DNA from: Panicum virgatum | Lineage: Eukaryota > Streptophyta > Magnoliopsida > Poales > Poaceae | Assembly (NCBI RefSeq): GCF_016808335.1 | Contig: NC_053145.1 | Location: 28,841,120-28,905,119, forward strand | DNA: 64,000 nt | Direction: 5' to 3' | In this document: piece by piece, positions 44,540-55,589 of the stretch | Layout of the letters: every line of letters starts with the position of its first letter | How positions within the stretch are numbered: position 1 is the stretch's first letter | Translations under genes and position numbers: made by a program | The notes under the pieces: model-generated | Told to the model about the DNA's origin: nothing | Databases searched by the model: none | The model's input: the letters and a program-made list of their open reading frames with translations, nothing else

Positions 44540-46226
44540 TGTAAGCATCTAGGCCCTCAAGGTATGTTTCGGTGATTAATGACAAGCATTATTGTGACTA
44601 ATGAGTTTGTGCAGCTTAATAGATCATTATCGCTCATTTGGTCATATGTCAAAAGAGAGACCCCTCAATTTCGGTTATTCTAAAAGGCGATCTCGGTTTT
44701 CAACTTATATATGTCAAGGCTAAGGATCTTTCTAGTCCTAAGTGTCACAAGGTTGAGAAGGACACTTAGGTTAGTATAGGTTTTATAGTTTTGTAGTGAT
44801 CGCACTATTAAGAGGGGTTAAGGCTTAGTAACTTGAGCATGGACATGGTCATTTGAAAATGGATGCACACTATGGTCACTCAGGTTTCTAGAAGTTCAAA
44901 TAAGTGGTTCTCAAACTATATCTCAAGAATATTTGGATTTCACTCAAGACTCAAATCAGAAAAGACAAAATCAGAAAAAGTCTATACACCGGTTTAACCG
45001 ACGCTCTCAATTTTCTACACGTCGGTTAAACGAAGTCAGCAGAGTCTGGACAAATTCAATACACCGGTTAAACCGACGTGTTTGAATTTAACGTCGGTGC
45101 ATTGGTCCAGAGTTGGTTTTTCCAGGGAAATTCAAGTTCTATTCACCGGATTAACCGACGCTGTTTGAATGAAGACGTCGGTGCAATTGACCAGTGAGAT
45201 GGTTTTTTCAGAGGAATTTAAAAAGTTGTACTCACCGGTTAAACCGACGATAGGTTTGAGTTAACGTCGGTGCAGTTGTCCAGAGACTTGATTTTTTAGT
45301 GGTTCAGTGGACAACTACACTCACCGGTTAAACCGATGCTACGTCGATTAATCTGCCCCAGTTGTAACGGCTAGTTTTCAGAAGAGGCAGTTTACATTCA
45401 CCGGTTAAACCGACGATGACAATGGGGGGTACGTCGGATTAACCGGCGCTACGCAGTTTTCTGGCAGCTTTTCTCCAACGGCTCTATTTGTGTGAGCTGC
45501 CTATATATACCCCTCCAATGGGTCATTTCGCCCACTCTTGACACCAGGCAACATCCAAACACTCATACCATAGTCAAGAGCCACCTTGAGCTTCATCATT
45601 CACATACTTGTGCTTTCAATCAATCAAGAAGCAAGATTAAGGACTTGAGTAGAGAGAAGCTAGTGTGCATCCGTTCTTGGTGATCGGTTCTTGCTCAAGT
45701 GAAGGCCTTAGCTTGTTACTCTTGGTGATTGGCATCACCTAGGCGATCTTGGTGATCGAGGTGTTTCTCGCGGAGCTTGCCAAGGATTGTGGGAGCCCGG
45801 AGAAGAAGATTGTACGTGGCTTGAGCTCCACCACGCCGGGATGGTGAACGGAGACTCTTAGTGAGCGCCCAAGTCTCGGTGACATGGGAGGTGACAAGAC
45901 TCTTAGTGAGTGTCACAACGTGGACTAGGGGTGTGTGCCAACACATCGACACCACGGGAAAAATCCGGTCGTCTCTTGTCCCCTCTCTTTATTCAAGCAT
46001 TTTCTTTCATGCAATTTACTTATGAGCTTGACTTAGAGATCATAACTTAGCTCTACCTTGCTAGGCTTTACTTTGTTTTTATCTCTTTTAGCTTGTGTAG
46101 GTAGCTTAGTTATCCGGTTGGTGAATTGGTGCCCTACTAGTATTGCATAGGTTAAGGTTGCTTTACCTTGCTTTAGAATTTGAAAAAGGCCCAATTCACC
46201 CCCCTCTTGGTCCATCGATCCTTACA
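44540..46226 (+). repeat. 3' LTR of the SIRE element
   Basis: 1687 bp, near-identical to the 5' LTR, with four substitutions and one C fewer near the end by eye. TAGAT follows at 46227-46231. Confidence 0.95.
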
Positions 46227-46231
46227 TAGAT

Positions 46232-46983
46232 CAAGGGTGAGCGGATACATAGGGCGTGGATGCCCCGATAGGTGGGCCCAACGTGACTGTGGCTACAGCG
46301 GTAGCGAATCTTTACTGCTGCTTTCCTGACTCAGGGGGGTCTTTTCTTGTCCCGTCAACTAGGCGCTCGTTGGAGTAGCGTAGCTTGCGGCGTGGCCTGC
46401 TGAGGCTATTATGTAGCGTCATAATGGGCGAAGCTGAGCCGTCGTATCCATCTGGCAGACGCAGTATGGGCGGCGCCATCGGCTCCACTGCCTTGGTAAT
46501 ACGCGATCAATAGTATCCCCTGGTCAATGAAACGCCTCAGCTTCTGTCATATCAATGCAGACGTTCACCTACTGCAATAAATGCAATGGTGGGTGAACGT
46601 TGGTATGGAAACCCAAACGGCCATGTCTTGCAGACACGTGGCGGCCCCGGACCACCCCGACGCGGGGCGTCGATCTCTTCCCTTAGCGAGGGGTCCGGTT
46701 ATTATACAGGGGGTCCGGGACCCCATGTGGGGTCCGGGACCCTGCGGGGGTCCGGTCTCCTCGGGGAGGTCCGGAGTCCCGACTGCTTGCGCACGAGTTC
46801 CTGCCTTTTCCGGGATACGTGGTGTCTCCGGACCTTTCCCAACTGAGGAACTGCCCAGGCCGCTGCTGGGAGAACAGGATTCCGGACCGCAGGGGTCCGG
46901 TTGTTTGGATGTAGTTAAGGATAACTATAAGATCCTTGCCTAGATACAGCAAGAGGGGGTACCCCAGTCCTGGGGTACCGACA
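46232..46983 (-). repeat. LTR 3, right part (5' LTR U3 of the Tat-type array)
   Basis: 752 bp continuing LTR 3 after the SIRE element, with a few private differences from LTR 1 and LTR 2 (for example at 46240, 46269, 46480 and 46713). It ends TACCGACA and is followed by the CCTCC duplication. Confidence 0.92.
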
Positions 46984-47175
46984 CCTCCCGAAATCAATCC
47001 ATCGCTCTGGTCTCACATTCCCACCAAACTGTTCACTAGCCTGAAGGATCTCATTAAAGTCACCAGCACAAAGCCACGACACAACACTCGTTCAAGAATA
47101 TTGAGGCAATCCCAACTCCTATATCTCAATTCTTTTTTTGGTTCCCCATAAAAACCTGTAAATCACCACTTTTCC
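46984..47175 (-). pseudogene. LINE (L1-type) endonuclease-domain remnant
   Basis: The minus strand encodes fragments of the apurinic-type endonuclease domain: a TGFYGEP block near 47140-47165, then after one frame change CAGDFNEIL with the GDFNE catalytic-loop motif, then EQFGG. A stop and frameshifts show it is dead. The remnant abuts the copia LTR at 47176 and the CCTCC duplication of the Tat-type array at 46984, so both elements inserted into the same LINE. Confidence 0.7.
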
Positions 47176-47740
47176 TGTAGGGATACCGGATCAAGGTTTT
47201 GTGTTCTAGCCGTGTGGGTTCTGACCAAGATCGGGTTCTAGGCACAAATCGAGGGGAAAAGGCTAGATGCAGTGTAAGAGAGAGAGGAAGAGAGAGAGAA
47301 GGAGGAGAGCAAACCAGCAGCGGAGTCAGTAGTAGTGGCGGACACGGCCGTCGTTGGTGGTGCAGGGGCGGCGGAGCTGGCGCTGGGATCCACCATGGAT
47401 CCGATGGCGGTGAGGAACTCCGGGTCGGAGTAGAGCGGGTCCGGTGGGGGCGAGGGGTGCCGTAGGTGCCACCTGCTCCGGCCTGCGACGGAGGACGGCG
47501 TGGCGGCGAGCTTCCAGTCGGTTCCGGCGCCCCCTAGATTGGTTAGGGTTAGGGTCTGTAGGTGGGGTGGTCTGAGCGGCAGTCAACTTGGGTGTCCGTG
47601 CCCCTGGCCCCCACCTCCCTTTTATTGGTGCCGCGCGACGGGGGCCCACCAGCCATGGGTTGGCTGGGCGCCCACGATCAGGGCGCGAGATCGTGTCCGG
47701 GTCGGCCTTTGGGCCGGCCCTGGGGAGATCAATGCCAACA
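47176..47740 (-). mobile_element. 3' LTR of a minus-strand copia element
   Basis: On the minus strand the LTR begins TGTTGGCATTGATC right after the polypurine tract AAGGGGGAGAT and ends CCCTACA. Its length is 565 bp and an AATAAAAGG TATA-like box sits near 47620. It contains a GA/CT-rich tract near 47277-47310. It ends exactly where the LINE remnant resumes, which supports the boundary. Confidence 0.7.
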
Positions 47741-47933
47741 ATCTCCCCCTTGATCTCATTCTGAATTCTTTTTCTTAGTCTTTATATATCTTGATCTGAG
47801 ATTGGTCTGTTTCATTATAGATCAATGCATAGAGCATGCCTCGTTATAACGGTTATTACCATCAGATTAACCGCTACTAGCACCTTTCCATTCTAAAACA
47901 GAGTCTTTTCTTGGGCCCTTCTACGTCCAGGAA

Positions 47934-48298
47934 TCATAGGCTTTCCCTTAAACCCATGCCAGCTAAGTGTTCTCTGAACACATTGGGTGGTAGGCCTTTC
48001 GTGAGCGGATCCGCTAACATCTTCTTTGTACTTATATATTCTAAATGAATAATCTGATCCTGGACTTGCTTCTTAACAACGTAGAACTTAATTTCGATGT
48101 GTTTGGCATCACCACTCGACTTGTTGTTATGAGCATAAAACACTGCGGGCTAATTATCGCAGTATAATCTTAGTGGCCTTTCTATGCTGTCGACCACTCT
48201 AAATCCAGGTACAAACTTCTTTAGCCATGTGACTTGCCCTGTGGCCTCATAACACGCTACAAACTCAGCATACATCGTGGATGATGCTGTAACTAACT
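47934..48298 (-). pseudogene. Copia RNase H C-terminal fragment, nonsense-bearing
   Basis: The minus strand encodes the end of a copia Pol: an STMYAEFVACYEA-type block, then YCDN, a TAG where Glu is expected near 48150, then HNNKSSG, AKHIEIKFYVV and LADPLTKGLPP, and a stop at 47934. The order and strand fit the LTR at 47176-47740. The upstream part is displaced by the Tat element inserted at 48299. It is therefore the 3' end of a larger copia element continuing beyond the nested insertions. Confidence 0.85.
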
Positions 48299-49392
48299 TG
48301 TCGGTACCCTGTAGCAGGGATACACACTCCTACTGCAGCAAGGCAGGACTCGCGTAGTCATCCATAACTACGCCCTAAGGGGCGGAGCAGCCGGGCCCCA
48401 GGGGTCCGGCTCTTACCTCACCGGGCCAATGGCCCCGGACCCGTTTCCCGCTCTAGGAATGGGTCCGGTGACACCACGTGTCCCTGAGGAGGGGAAGCTC
48501 TGCGCCAACAGCCGAGGGCTCAGGGGATATGGGTCCGGGACCTCTCCGCGTCCGTCCGGACCTCCCACGCGCGTAGAACCAATATACCACCCGGGCGGGG
48601 TCCGGGGGCACCAGGTGTCCCGCGGGCGCAGGCGCGGGCGAGTCTTCCGCGCCCACCCACCGCATTCAATGCGGGTGGTTGAGGCGTGCTCTGCCGCCGC
48701 GGCACGCGGGGCAGCTTTTGTCAGGCCTCGCTGTAGACTGCATATTACCGAGGTACACAGTGCAGCCGCATGCGCCGCATCCATGTTGAGCCCTTTTGCC
48801 GCATTAAATGGATACGACGGCACGGCATCCTTTCATCATACCGCCTATGCCGCAAGCTATACGGCCCGTTCAGCTACGCGGCAGGCTACGGCAAGCTACG
48901 CCGCAAGCTATGCCACAAGCTATGCCCTAGCGCCGTTTCGACAAGATAGGGCATGGCTATGCCGGATGGAAGATTCCCACGGGCAATCCAGGAATAAGGT
49001 CTCCGTCGCCTGCAACACCATAATGTCTGTACAATATGTTATTTTATACTACATCACTGGACCCATCTGTCGAGGACCCAATGACTATGTACACTCCTCC
49101 CTTGAGATATAAAAGGGAGGAGTACGTAAAGCCAGGCCAGGCGAAGCCAGACACAGCACAAGCTCGGATTCACTCCGAACAATCCTGGTCTCAACCCCTT
49201 GAGAGCACAAGCAATACAACACACAGTGGACGTAGGGTATTACGCTCCGGTGGCCCGAACCACTCTAAACCTGCTGTGTTCATCGTGTTCTTGATCTAGA
49301 TTGGACTAATCCTAGCTACCCCCTGAGTACTCACCCTCTGGGTTTAGGCGGGTGCACTACGCCACCCGGCTATGGGTTTGCACACCATGACA
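48299..49392 (+). repeat. 5' LTR of an autonomous Tat-lineage Ty3 element
   Basis: 1094 bp beginning TGTCGGTACCCTG and ending CACCATGACA, preceded by the presumed target TAACT (48294-48298). It contains repeated GGTCCGG words, a TATA box at 49108-49115 and, at about 49225-49269, a block nearly identical to one in the Tat-type array LTRs (minus strand, 27079-27125). A primer site follows directly. Confidence 0.88.
49108..49115 (+). promoter_or_regulatory. TATA box of the Tat LTR
   Basis: TATAAAAG in the middle of the LTR, ahead of the conserved R/U5 block. Confidence 0.65.
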
Positions 49393-49412
49393 TTTGGCGC
49401 GCCAGGTAGGGG
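49393..49412 (+). promoter_or_regulatory. Primer-binding site of the Tat element
   Basis: TTTGGCGCGCCAGGTAGGGG directly follows the LTR, as in many grass Tat-lineage elements. Confidence 0.85.
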
Positions 49413-49451
49413 AAGCTTTAGCTAGTTTTAGTTCATCTCTTGCTCATCTCC

Positions 49452-51584
49452 ATGGTTCTGGTGGTTGAGCACTCCCACCACGATGACGACGTGGAGATGA
49501 CGGAGGGTGTGGCGTCATCCGCGCCACGCGCCTCTCGCCTTCTTGCGCCAGGGGCAACCGTGCCTGTGGAGCAGCCACCGTCGGCAGCGGCGCGCGCTGC
49601 ACGTCGGCAAGAGTCAGGGCGCCCGTCAAGGGCCCTCTCACAAGCTGCGAGCGGCGGAGCGCTGGCGGCAGCTAGGGAGTTGCTTCGCAACCCTCCGGCT
49701 GCTGCAGCCTCGCCAGACGCCCTAAAGCAGTGGTGGGACGACGTTGACCGTCTCCTCCATCTGGCTCAGGCCTCCCCCAGTTCTGCAAGGACTGGGCAAC
49801 GACCTCTGCCTGGCAATGCGGTGGTACCCTACCACCAGTGCCAGGGCGGTGCGTCGGCTTCAGTGCGCTCCCCCACGGTGTGGGGTACGCGAATAGAAGA
49901 CCTGCGGGTGGAGCTCAACCGCAGGCACGCGGGTGAGGACGCCTGCATCTCCGTGGAAAGGGCGCGAGAACGCCGCCTCAAGATCGAGGGCCACAACCTC
50001 AACGCCGACTTTGATGCAGCGGCACCCAAGCCTCCGGGAAACGCCCGGATACAGGCGGGCTCCCCGGTGGCTGGGGTGGGTTGCGCTGCGCTGGCGGATC
50101 ACCTCCGCGCGGTGGCATGGCCGTCCCAGTTCCGCCCGCACCTGCCGGAGAAGTACGACGGTACAACTAATCCTTCGGAATTCCTGCAGGTGTACGTTAC
50201 CGCCATCACAGCAGCTGGTGGCAACGACGCTGTCATGGCTAGCTACTTTCATGTAGCCTTGACTGGGCCAGCCCGGACTTGGCTCATGAACCTCACTCCT
50301 GGGACGATTCAGTCCTGGGAGGAGCTCTGTGCGAGGTTCACTGCGAAATTCGCCAGTGCGTACCAGCAGCATGGTGTGGAGGCTCACCTCCACGCCGTGA
50401 GGCAGAAACCCGGAGAGACGCTCCGGGCATTCATCTCGTGCTTCACCAAGGTACGGGGTACCATTCCTCGTATCTCTGACGCATCAATCATTACTGCTTT
50501 CCGTCAGGGGGTACGTGATGAGAAGATGCTCGAGAAACTGGCGACACACGAGATGGAAAGCGTTACCACGCTTTTCTCCCTGGCTGACAAGTGTGCCAGG
50601 GCCGCTGAGGGCCGCGCATGGCACTCAGCCCCCCAAGACGGAGATACCAAGGCTGGTGGCTCCGGAGCTACCGTCTAGGGCGGTAGCAAGAAAAAGAAGA
50701 ACAAGAACCGGGGTCGCGGGGAGCCACAAGCCGGCGGTCCGGTCGCAGCAGCAGCGGCACCAGCTGCTGCGGCAGTGGCTGGGGGCCAGAATGTGCATGG
50801 TAAGCGTCCGCGCCCACAAGGTGACAACGAAGGTTCATGCCCAGTTCATCCCACCGCTCGCCACAGCGCCACTGACTGCCGTGAGATCCAGAAACTCACA
50901 AAGCAGGTCAGTGGGCGGCGTGAGCAGGCCTCCAAGGACGGCTCACCCCCTCCTCCCTAGCGGTCTGGCAAGGAGAAATCCTCCGACAGTGAGGCCGCTG
51001 CCAGGGAGAAGGAGCTGGGGTACCAATCCCCCGCTCGAGAGCTGAAGGGCGTTTACAGCCACGACAACTCCGACTCTGACAATGAGGAGCTTGTCTCCCA
51101 GCAGGACGTGAAGACCCTTCGCCGAGAGGTCCTTTCAGCGAAGCCGGGGGTCCCGAAGGCGGCGCCGCACCATAGGTGGAGGAACACCACCATCTCCTTC
51201 GGGCCATCTGACTGCCCGGAGAACATGGCCGGGGCTGGCGTACTACCTCTAGTCACCACCCCTGTCATAGCCAACATCAGGCTCTATCACGCGCTGATTG
51301 ACGGTGGGGCTGGCCTCAACGTCATTAGCTACGCAGTATTCAAGCAGCTGCAGATCCTGGAGTCCAAGCTGACTCCCTCTCGCCCATTCTCCGGAGTGGG
51401 CCCACATCCGGTGTTCCCTCTGGGGAGCATCACTCTGCCGGTCATGTTCGGGAACGAGGTGAACTTCTGCATAGAAAGCATCCAGTTCGATGTTGCGGAG
51501 GTGAACCTCCCGTTCAATGCCATCATTGGCAGGCCGGCTCTCTACCACTTCATGGCCATTGCCCATTACGGTATTTGGTCCTAA
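49452..51584 (+). pseudogene. gag: Tat-lineage gag and protease, nonsense-interrupted
   Basis: The frame opens at ATG 49452. The N-terminal 180 residues are disordered and Ala/Arg-rich. The gag core follows (YDGTTNPSEFLQVY, ARTWLMNL, WEELCARFTAKF). TAG at 50676-50678 interrupts, after which the same frame continues with a Lys-rich stretch and a Cys/His cluster (CPVHPTARHSATDC). A second TAG follows at 50958-50960. The same frame then reaches the aspartic protease, where LIDGGAGLNVIS has D-G-G in the position of the catalytic D-S/T-G. A one-base deletion near 51571 shifts the frame before the stop at 51584. Gag forms the particle core and protease matures it. This copy cannot make a full-length product. 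Confidence 0.88.
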
Positions 51585-54325
51585 AGATGCCTTCCCCTAC
51601 CGGTGTCCTCACCGTGCGGGGTGACCGCATCGCTGCCGTCGCTGCAGTTGAGAAACTGCATGCTCTGGTGGCAGAGGCTGCACATTCCGAGGAGGACCCA
51701 TCCACCTCACGAGCCAAGGTGCCTGCCAGGGCACATAATGTTCAACTGTCCGACCCGGACAATGTTCCCGTGAAGACCGTGCAGGTCGGAGCGGATTCCT
51801 TCCGGACCACCCGAATCGCGGGGAACCTGGAGGAGAAATAGAAAGACGCGCTCATCACTTTCCTCCGGGCAAATGTGGATGTGTTCGCCTGGGAACCGTC
51901 ACAGATGCTCGGGATCCCCAGGGAAGTGTCGAGCACCATCTGAGGATCTACCCTGACACCATGCCGGTACGCCAGAAACCTCAGAAGCAGTCTGTGGAGC
52001 GGCAGAACTGCATCCGTGAAGAAGTCCGCAAGCTGCTACACGCTAGCTTCATCGAGGAGGTCCACCACCCCGAGTGGTTGGCCAACCCGGTTGTGGTCCC
52101 AAAGGCCAACGGGAAGCTTCGGATGTGCATCGACTACACCAGCTTCAACAAGGCATGTCCTAGAGACCCCTATCCTCTTCCACGTATCGATCAGATTGTG
52201 GACTCCACCTCTGGGTGTGACCTTTTGTCTTTCCTAGATGCTTACTCTTGTTTCCACCAGATACAGATGTCTGGAGACGATAGGAAACATACTGCTTTTG
52301 TAACAGTGGATGGACTTTATTGCTATATTGTCATGCCCTATGGTCTGCGGAATGCCTTACCCACGTTTGTGCGAGCTATGAACAAAACTTTCTGCAATTT
52401 AATTAGAGATATAGTTGACGTGTACGTCGATGACATCGTAGTCAAGACTAAGGTAGGGTCAACACTAGTTGAGGACCTATCCCTCGTCTTTGACCGACTG
52501 CGCGCCACGCGCACGAAGCTGAATCCCGAGAAGTGCGTTTTCGGCGTCTATGCAGGGAAGCTGCTGGGTTTCCTAGTCTCACATCGAGGCATCGAGGCAA
52601 ACCCAGCCAAGATCAAGGCGATGAGGCCTCCTGGCCGCATCAAGGACGTCCAAAAGCTTACTGGATCTCTGGCCACTCTTAGCCGCTTCATTTCGAGGCT
52701 GGCTGAGAGGGCCCTCCCGTTCTTCAAGCTATTGAGGAGGTCCGGTCTATTCTCTTGGACTGAAGAGGCTGAACAAGCCTTCCAAGAACTGAAGCAGCAC
52801 CTCACCTCACTGCCAGTATTGGTGGCTCCAGAGCCAGGTGAGATGCTATTTTTGTATCTTGCTGCATCTGCAGAGGTGGTCAACAAGGTGCTGGTGGCCG
52901 AGAGGACGGAGCAAGCTCACCAGGGGGACACCAGGGTCCTCCCGGCCAAGGATGGTGAGCCGGACCACGGACATGGGGGTCCGGCAGCCACTCCTCTGTC
53001 TGAAGGTCCGGACCCCAGACAAGAGGGTCCGGAGGAGCCTCAACCCAGTGGGAACCCAGAACCGCTGGGGGCCCAAGGACCTAACGTGGTGGACAAGGGC
53101 GAGCCGGATCCGGTGGCCAGAGTCCGGACCATCCAGAAGCCAGTCTACTATGTCAGCGAAGTCCTCCATGAGTCAAAGGCCAGGTATCTTGAGACGCATA
53201 AGCTTATCTATGCCATACTTATTGCGTCCAGGAAACTGCGCCACTATTTTCAGGCACACAGAGTTGTCGTAGTGACCTCTTATCCACTGAGAGCGATCCT
53301 GCACAACTCCAACGCCACGGGCAACATCGCCAAGTGGGCAGCAGAGTTGGCTGAGTTCCAGCTGGACTTCCAGCCCCGCCATGCAGTCAAAAGCCAAATC
53401 CTGGCTGATTTCATAGCAGAATGGACTCCTTCCCTAAGCAATTCTGGGGGTCCGGACCTCAACGTCGGACCTCCGGAGCCGGAAGTCAGGACATCAGTCT
53501 TCATCGAGCCCCACTGGACACTCTTGTTCGATGGGTCCGTCCGCAAGTAGTGGGCTGGAGTTGGTGTGGTCCTCATCGACCCAAACGGAGATCAGCTAAA
53601 GTACATGGTACACCTTGAGTTCAAGGCCACCAACAACTTGGCAGAGTACGAAGCTTTGATCTTTGGCCTGACAGAAGCCCTGTCTCTGGGGGTCCGGCAG
53701 CTCCTGATGAAGGGAGATTCTCAGCTGATCATCAAGCATGTCCGGGGGGATTGCAGCTGCAACAATCCCCAGCTTGCGGCATACCTCATTCATGTGAGGA
53801 AGCTCGAGAAGGACTTTGACGCCTTGGAACTGCAACATGTTCCCCACGAATTCAACTCAGCAGCAGATGATCTCTCCGCGAGAGCATCTACCTGGGCACC
53901 CGTGCCCGAGGGCATCTTCGAAAGACGGTTGCTGAGGCTTACCGCCCAGCCTACCGAACTGGGTGAAGGGGATCAAGCTAGCACCTCGAAGCTAGTGGTC
54001 CCGGTGGCATTCCATCCGTGGTGCCCGCCCAGGGTTGTGTGCGCTGTTGAGGACCCTGGAGACCTCATAGAGCCACTCCCACGTGCTCAGGGAGGTCCCG
54101 ATGCATGGATCTCTGAGATCCAGGACTACCTGAAAGACAATATCCTTCCTGATGACGATGTGTCCGCTGAGTGCATAGTATGATTGGCTAAATGCTACGC
54201 GGTGGTAGAAGGGGATCTCTACCGCCGTGGTGCCAATGGTATCCTCATGCGGTGCATTTCCCAGGAAGAGGGCCGCGAGTTGCTCGTGGAGATCCATGGA
54301 GGCGAGTGTGGAAGTCATTCCTCAT
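51585..54325 (+). pseudogene. pol: Tat-lineage pol (RT, RNase H, second RNase H, integrase start), cut by Athila
   Basis: After the frameshift the protein resumes (MPSPTGVLTVRGDR). A TAG at 51839-51841 and a further frameshift near 51927 precede the reverse transcriptase. The RT frame from 51961 to 53550 contains the active-site YVDD at 52423-52434. An RNase H domain follows, preceded by an acidic Pro-rich insert (about 52900-53110). A TAG at 53548-53550 falls at the start of a second RNase H-like domain (LLFDGS, NNLAEYEALIFGL, KGDSQLI), the dual arrangement typical of the Tat lineage. A TGA at 54181-54183 precedes the integrase zinc-binding region, which stops at the Athila insertion (target CTCAT). 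The remaining integrase lies beyond the window. Confidence 0.9.
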
Positions 54326-55523
54326 TGTTGGCGCTCCTTAAGTACCCATTTTATTATACAATTAGGAGAGGTTTTGGTAATTTCTTCGGGATGATTCATG
54401 TACTAACCCACCACTTGGCACCCGAACTTGACCATTTTTGATTTTGTCCTGGATTTTGGAGCATGTTGTGTTTTGGCAGGAAATTGGACATTTTCGGAGA
54501 TGTTTTGACACATGGTCACAACTGGGCTAAGATGAGGAATAAGGAGAAGAGGCCGCACGCGAAAGATGGGACCAAAAGGGGCCAGAAAGGGCCCAGGCCA
54601 GCTGGCCTGGGGCCCTCTGAGCCGGCCGGCCTAGCCCATTCCGGGGCCCAATCGGCCTCAATTTTCTTCAGCACGAAGTATGCGTCAATCCTTATCTGTG
54701 TTTTACCAAAACCGCCGACCAGAACCACCTATATATACCGCGAAGCCGCCGTCAAAGAGGGGGATCAGAGAGGAAGCATCTAGAGATGATTTCCAGAGAT
54801 CCATTCGCATTAGACACAAGAGAAAGGCGACATCGGAGGCCTCATCGTCCCTCGGCTCCACTACAAGTTGGAGGACAGCAAGGGATCCATCCCTTGCCGG
54901 AGATTTCGTCACCATGATCGACTACGCTTCGCTTAGCTTCATGGGGTAAAGTCCTCGTTTGTTCATGGGGTTGTAAGGAGATCTTGAGTTGTAATTGCCG
55001 AATCCTTTATGAGATTGATCTATCACAATTCTTGTTGATGATGCTTTGATGCCTAATAGTTCGCGACTTGGCTTTGGGTTTGCTTTGCTCTTGCATGGTT
55101 TACTTAGATTACATCAACTATCGTGTTCTTGTTGATTCGTTACCGATTATCCTCGTGTAGTGACAGTATGCGGGAGGGAAAGGTTATGATCTTGGAACAC
55201 ACCTTTGGTAGATTAGATCTGTTCTTCGTTGCTTGGCGATTACATCTCTAGTGATCCTAGACCCTATGGACAAATGCTCTTCATATCTTGTGCACAAACC
55301 TATCATTGCTCACTAGTCTAGATTGGATTAGATTGGTTAGATTAGATCTATTTCACACTCAATCACTCAATATAGATCTTTTACCAACATCATTAGTGCT
55401 TAGTTAAGCATAGTAATACACTTGTTCCGTGGATTGATAAACCTTGGGGGAATACTCTAAGGGAAAAGCTACACGATCTGTGCGCTTGCGGTATGTAAAT
55501 TGGCGCTCTAAGGAGCGTCAACA
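54326..55523 (+). repeat. 5' LTR of the Athila element
   Basis: 1198 bp from TGTTGGCGCTCC to AAGGAGCGTCAACA, with inverted terminal words. GGCCGGCC occurs in U3 and a TATATATA box lies at 54730-54737. It precedes the primer site. Confidence 0.92.
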
Positions 55524-55531
55524 AGCTTTTC

Positions 55532-55549
55532 TAGCGCCGTTGCCGGGGA
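55532..55549 (+). promoter_or_regulatory. Primer-binding site (tRNA-Asp type) of the Athila element
   Basis: TAGCGCCGTTGCCGGGGA differs by one G-to-A change from TGGCGCCGTTGCCGGGGA, the usual Athila primer site. Confidence 0.85.
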
Positions 55550-55589
55550 ACAAGTGATTTTGCTATGTTTAACTTTGTATTAATTTTGT

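Larger units (their letters stand above)
33158..46226 (+). mobile_element. Young full-length SIRE/Maximus-lineage copia retrotransposon with a third ORF
   Basis: 13,069 bp bounded by near-identical LTRs (33158-34845 and 44540-46226) with TGTAAG...CTTACA ends. TAGAT flanks both sides (33153-33157 and 46227-46231). In order it has a 5' LTR, an initiator-tRNA-Met primer site, gag (701 codons), pol (1088 codons), a noncoding spacer, an 850-codon ORF, a purine tract and a 3' LTR. All three frames are uninterrupted and catalytic residues are present. By eye the LTRs differ by 4 substitutions and one C indel in about 1.69 kb, implying very recent insertion. Large size, separate gag and pol frames and an extra downstream ORF fit the SIRE lineage. 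Confidence 0.95.
26945..46983 (-). mobile_element. Tandem non-autonomous Tat-type LTR element: LTR-internal-LTR-internal-LTR
   Basis: Three LTRs of 1034-1035 bp (26945-27978, 29884-30918, and 32876-46983 split by a SIRE element) alternate with two near-identical internal domains (27979-29883 and 30919-32875). All lie on the minus strand: LTRs begin TGTCGGTACCCC and end CACGACA, a primer site follows, and a purine-rich tract precedes the LTR start. CCTCC flanks both outer ends (26940-26944 and 46984-46988), so the whole array occupies a single insertion site. No gag or pol domain is visible. The internal frames have no known motif, so mobilisation would depend on an autonomous Tat element. This parallels the known rice Dasheng/RIRE2 pairing. 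Confidence 0.88.
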
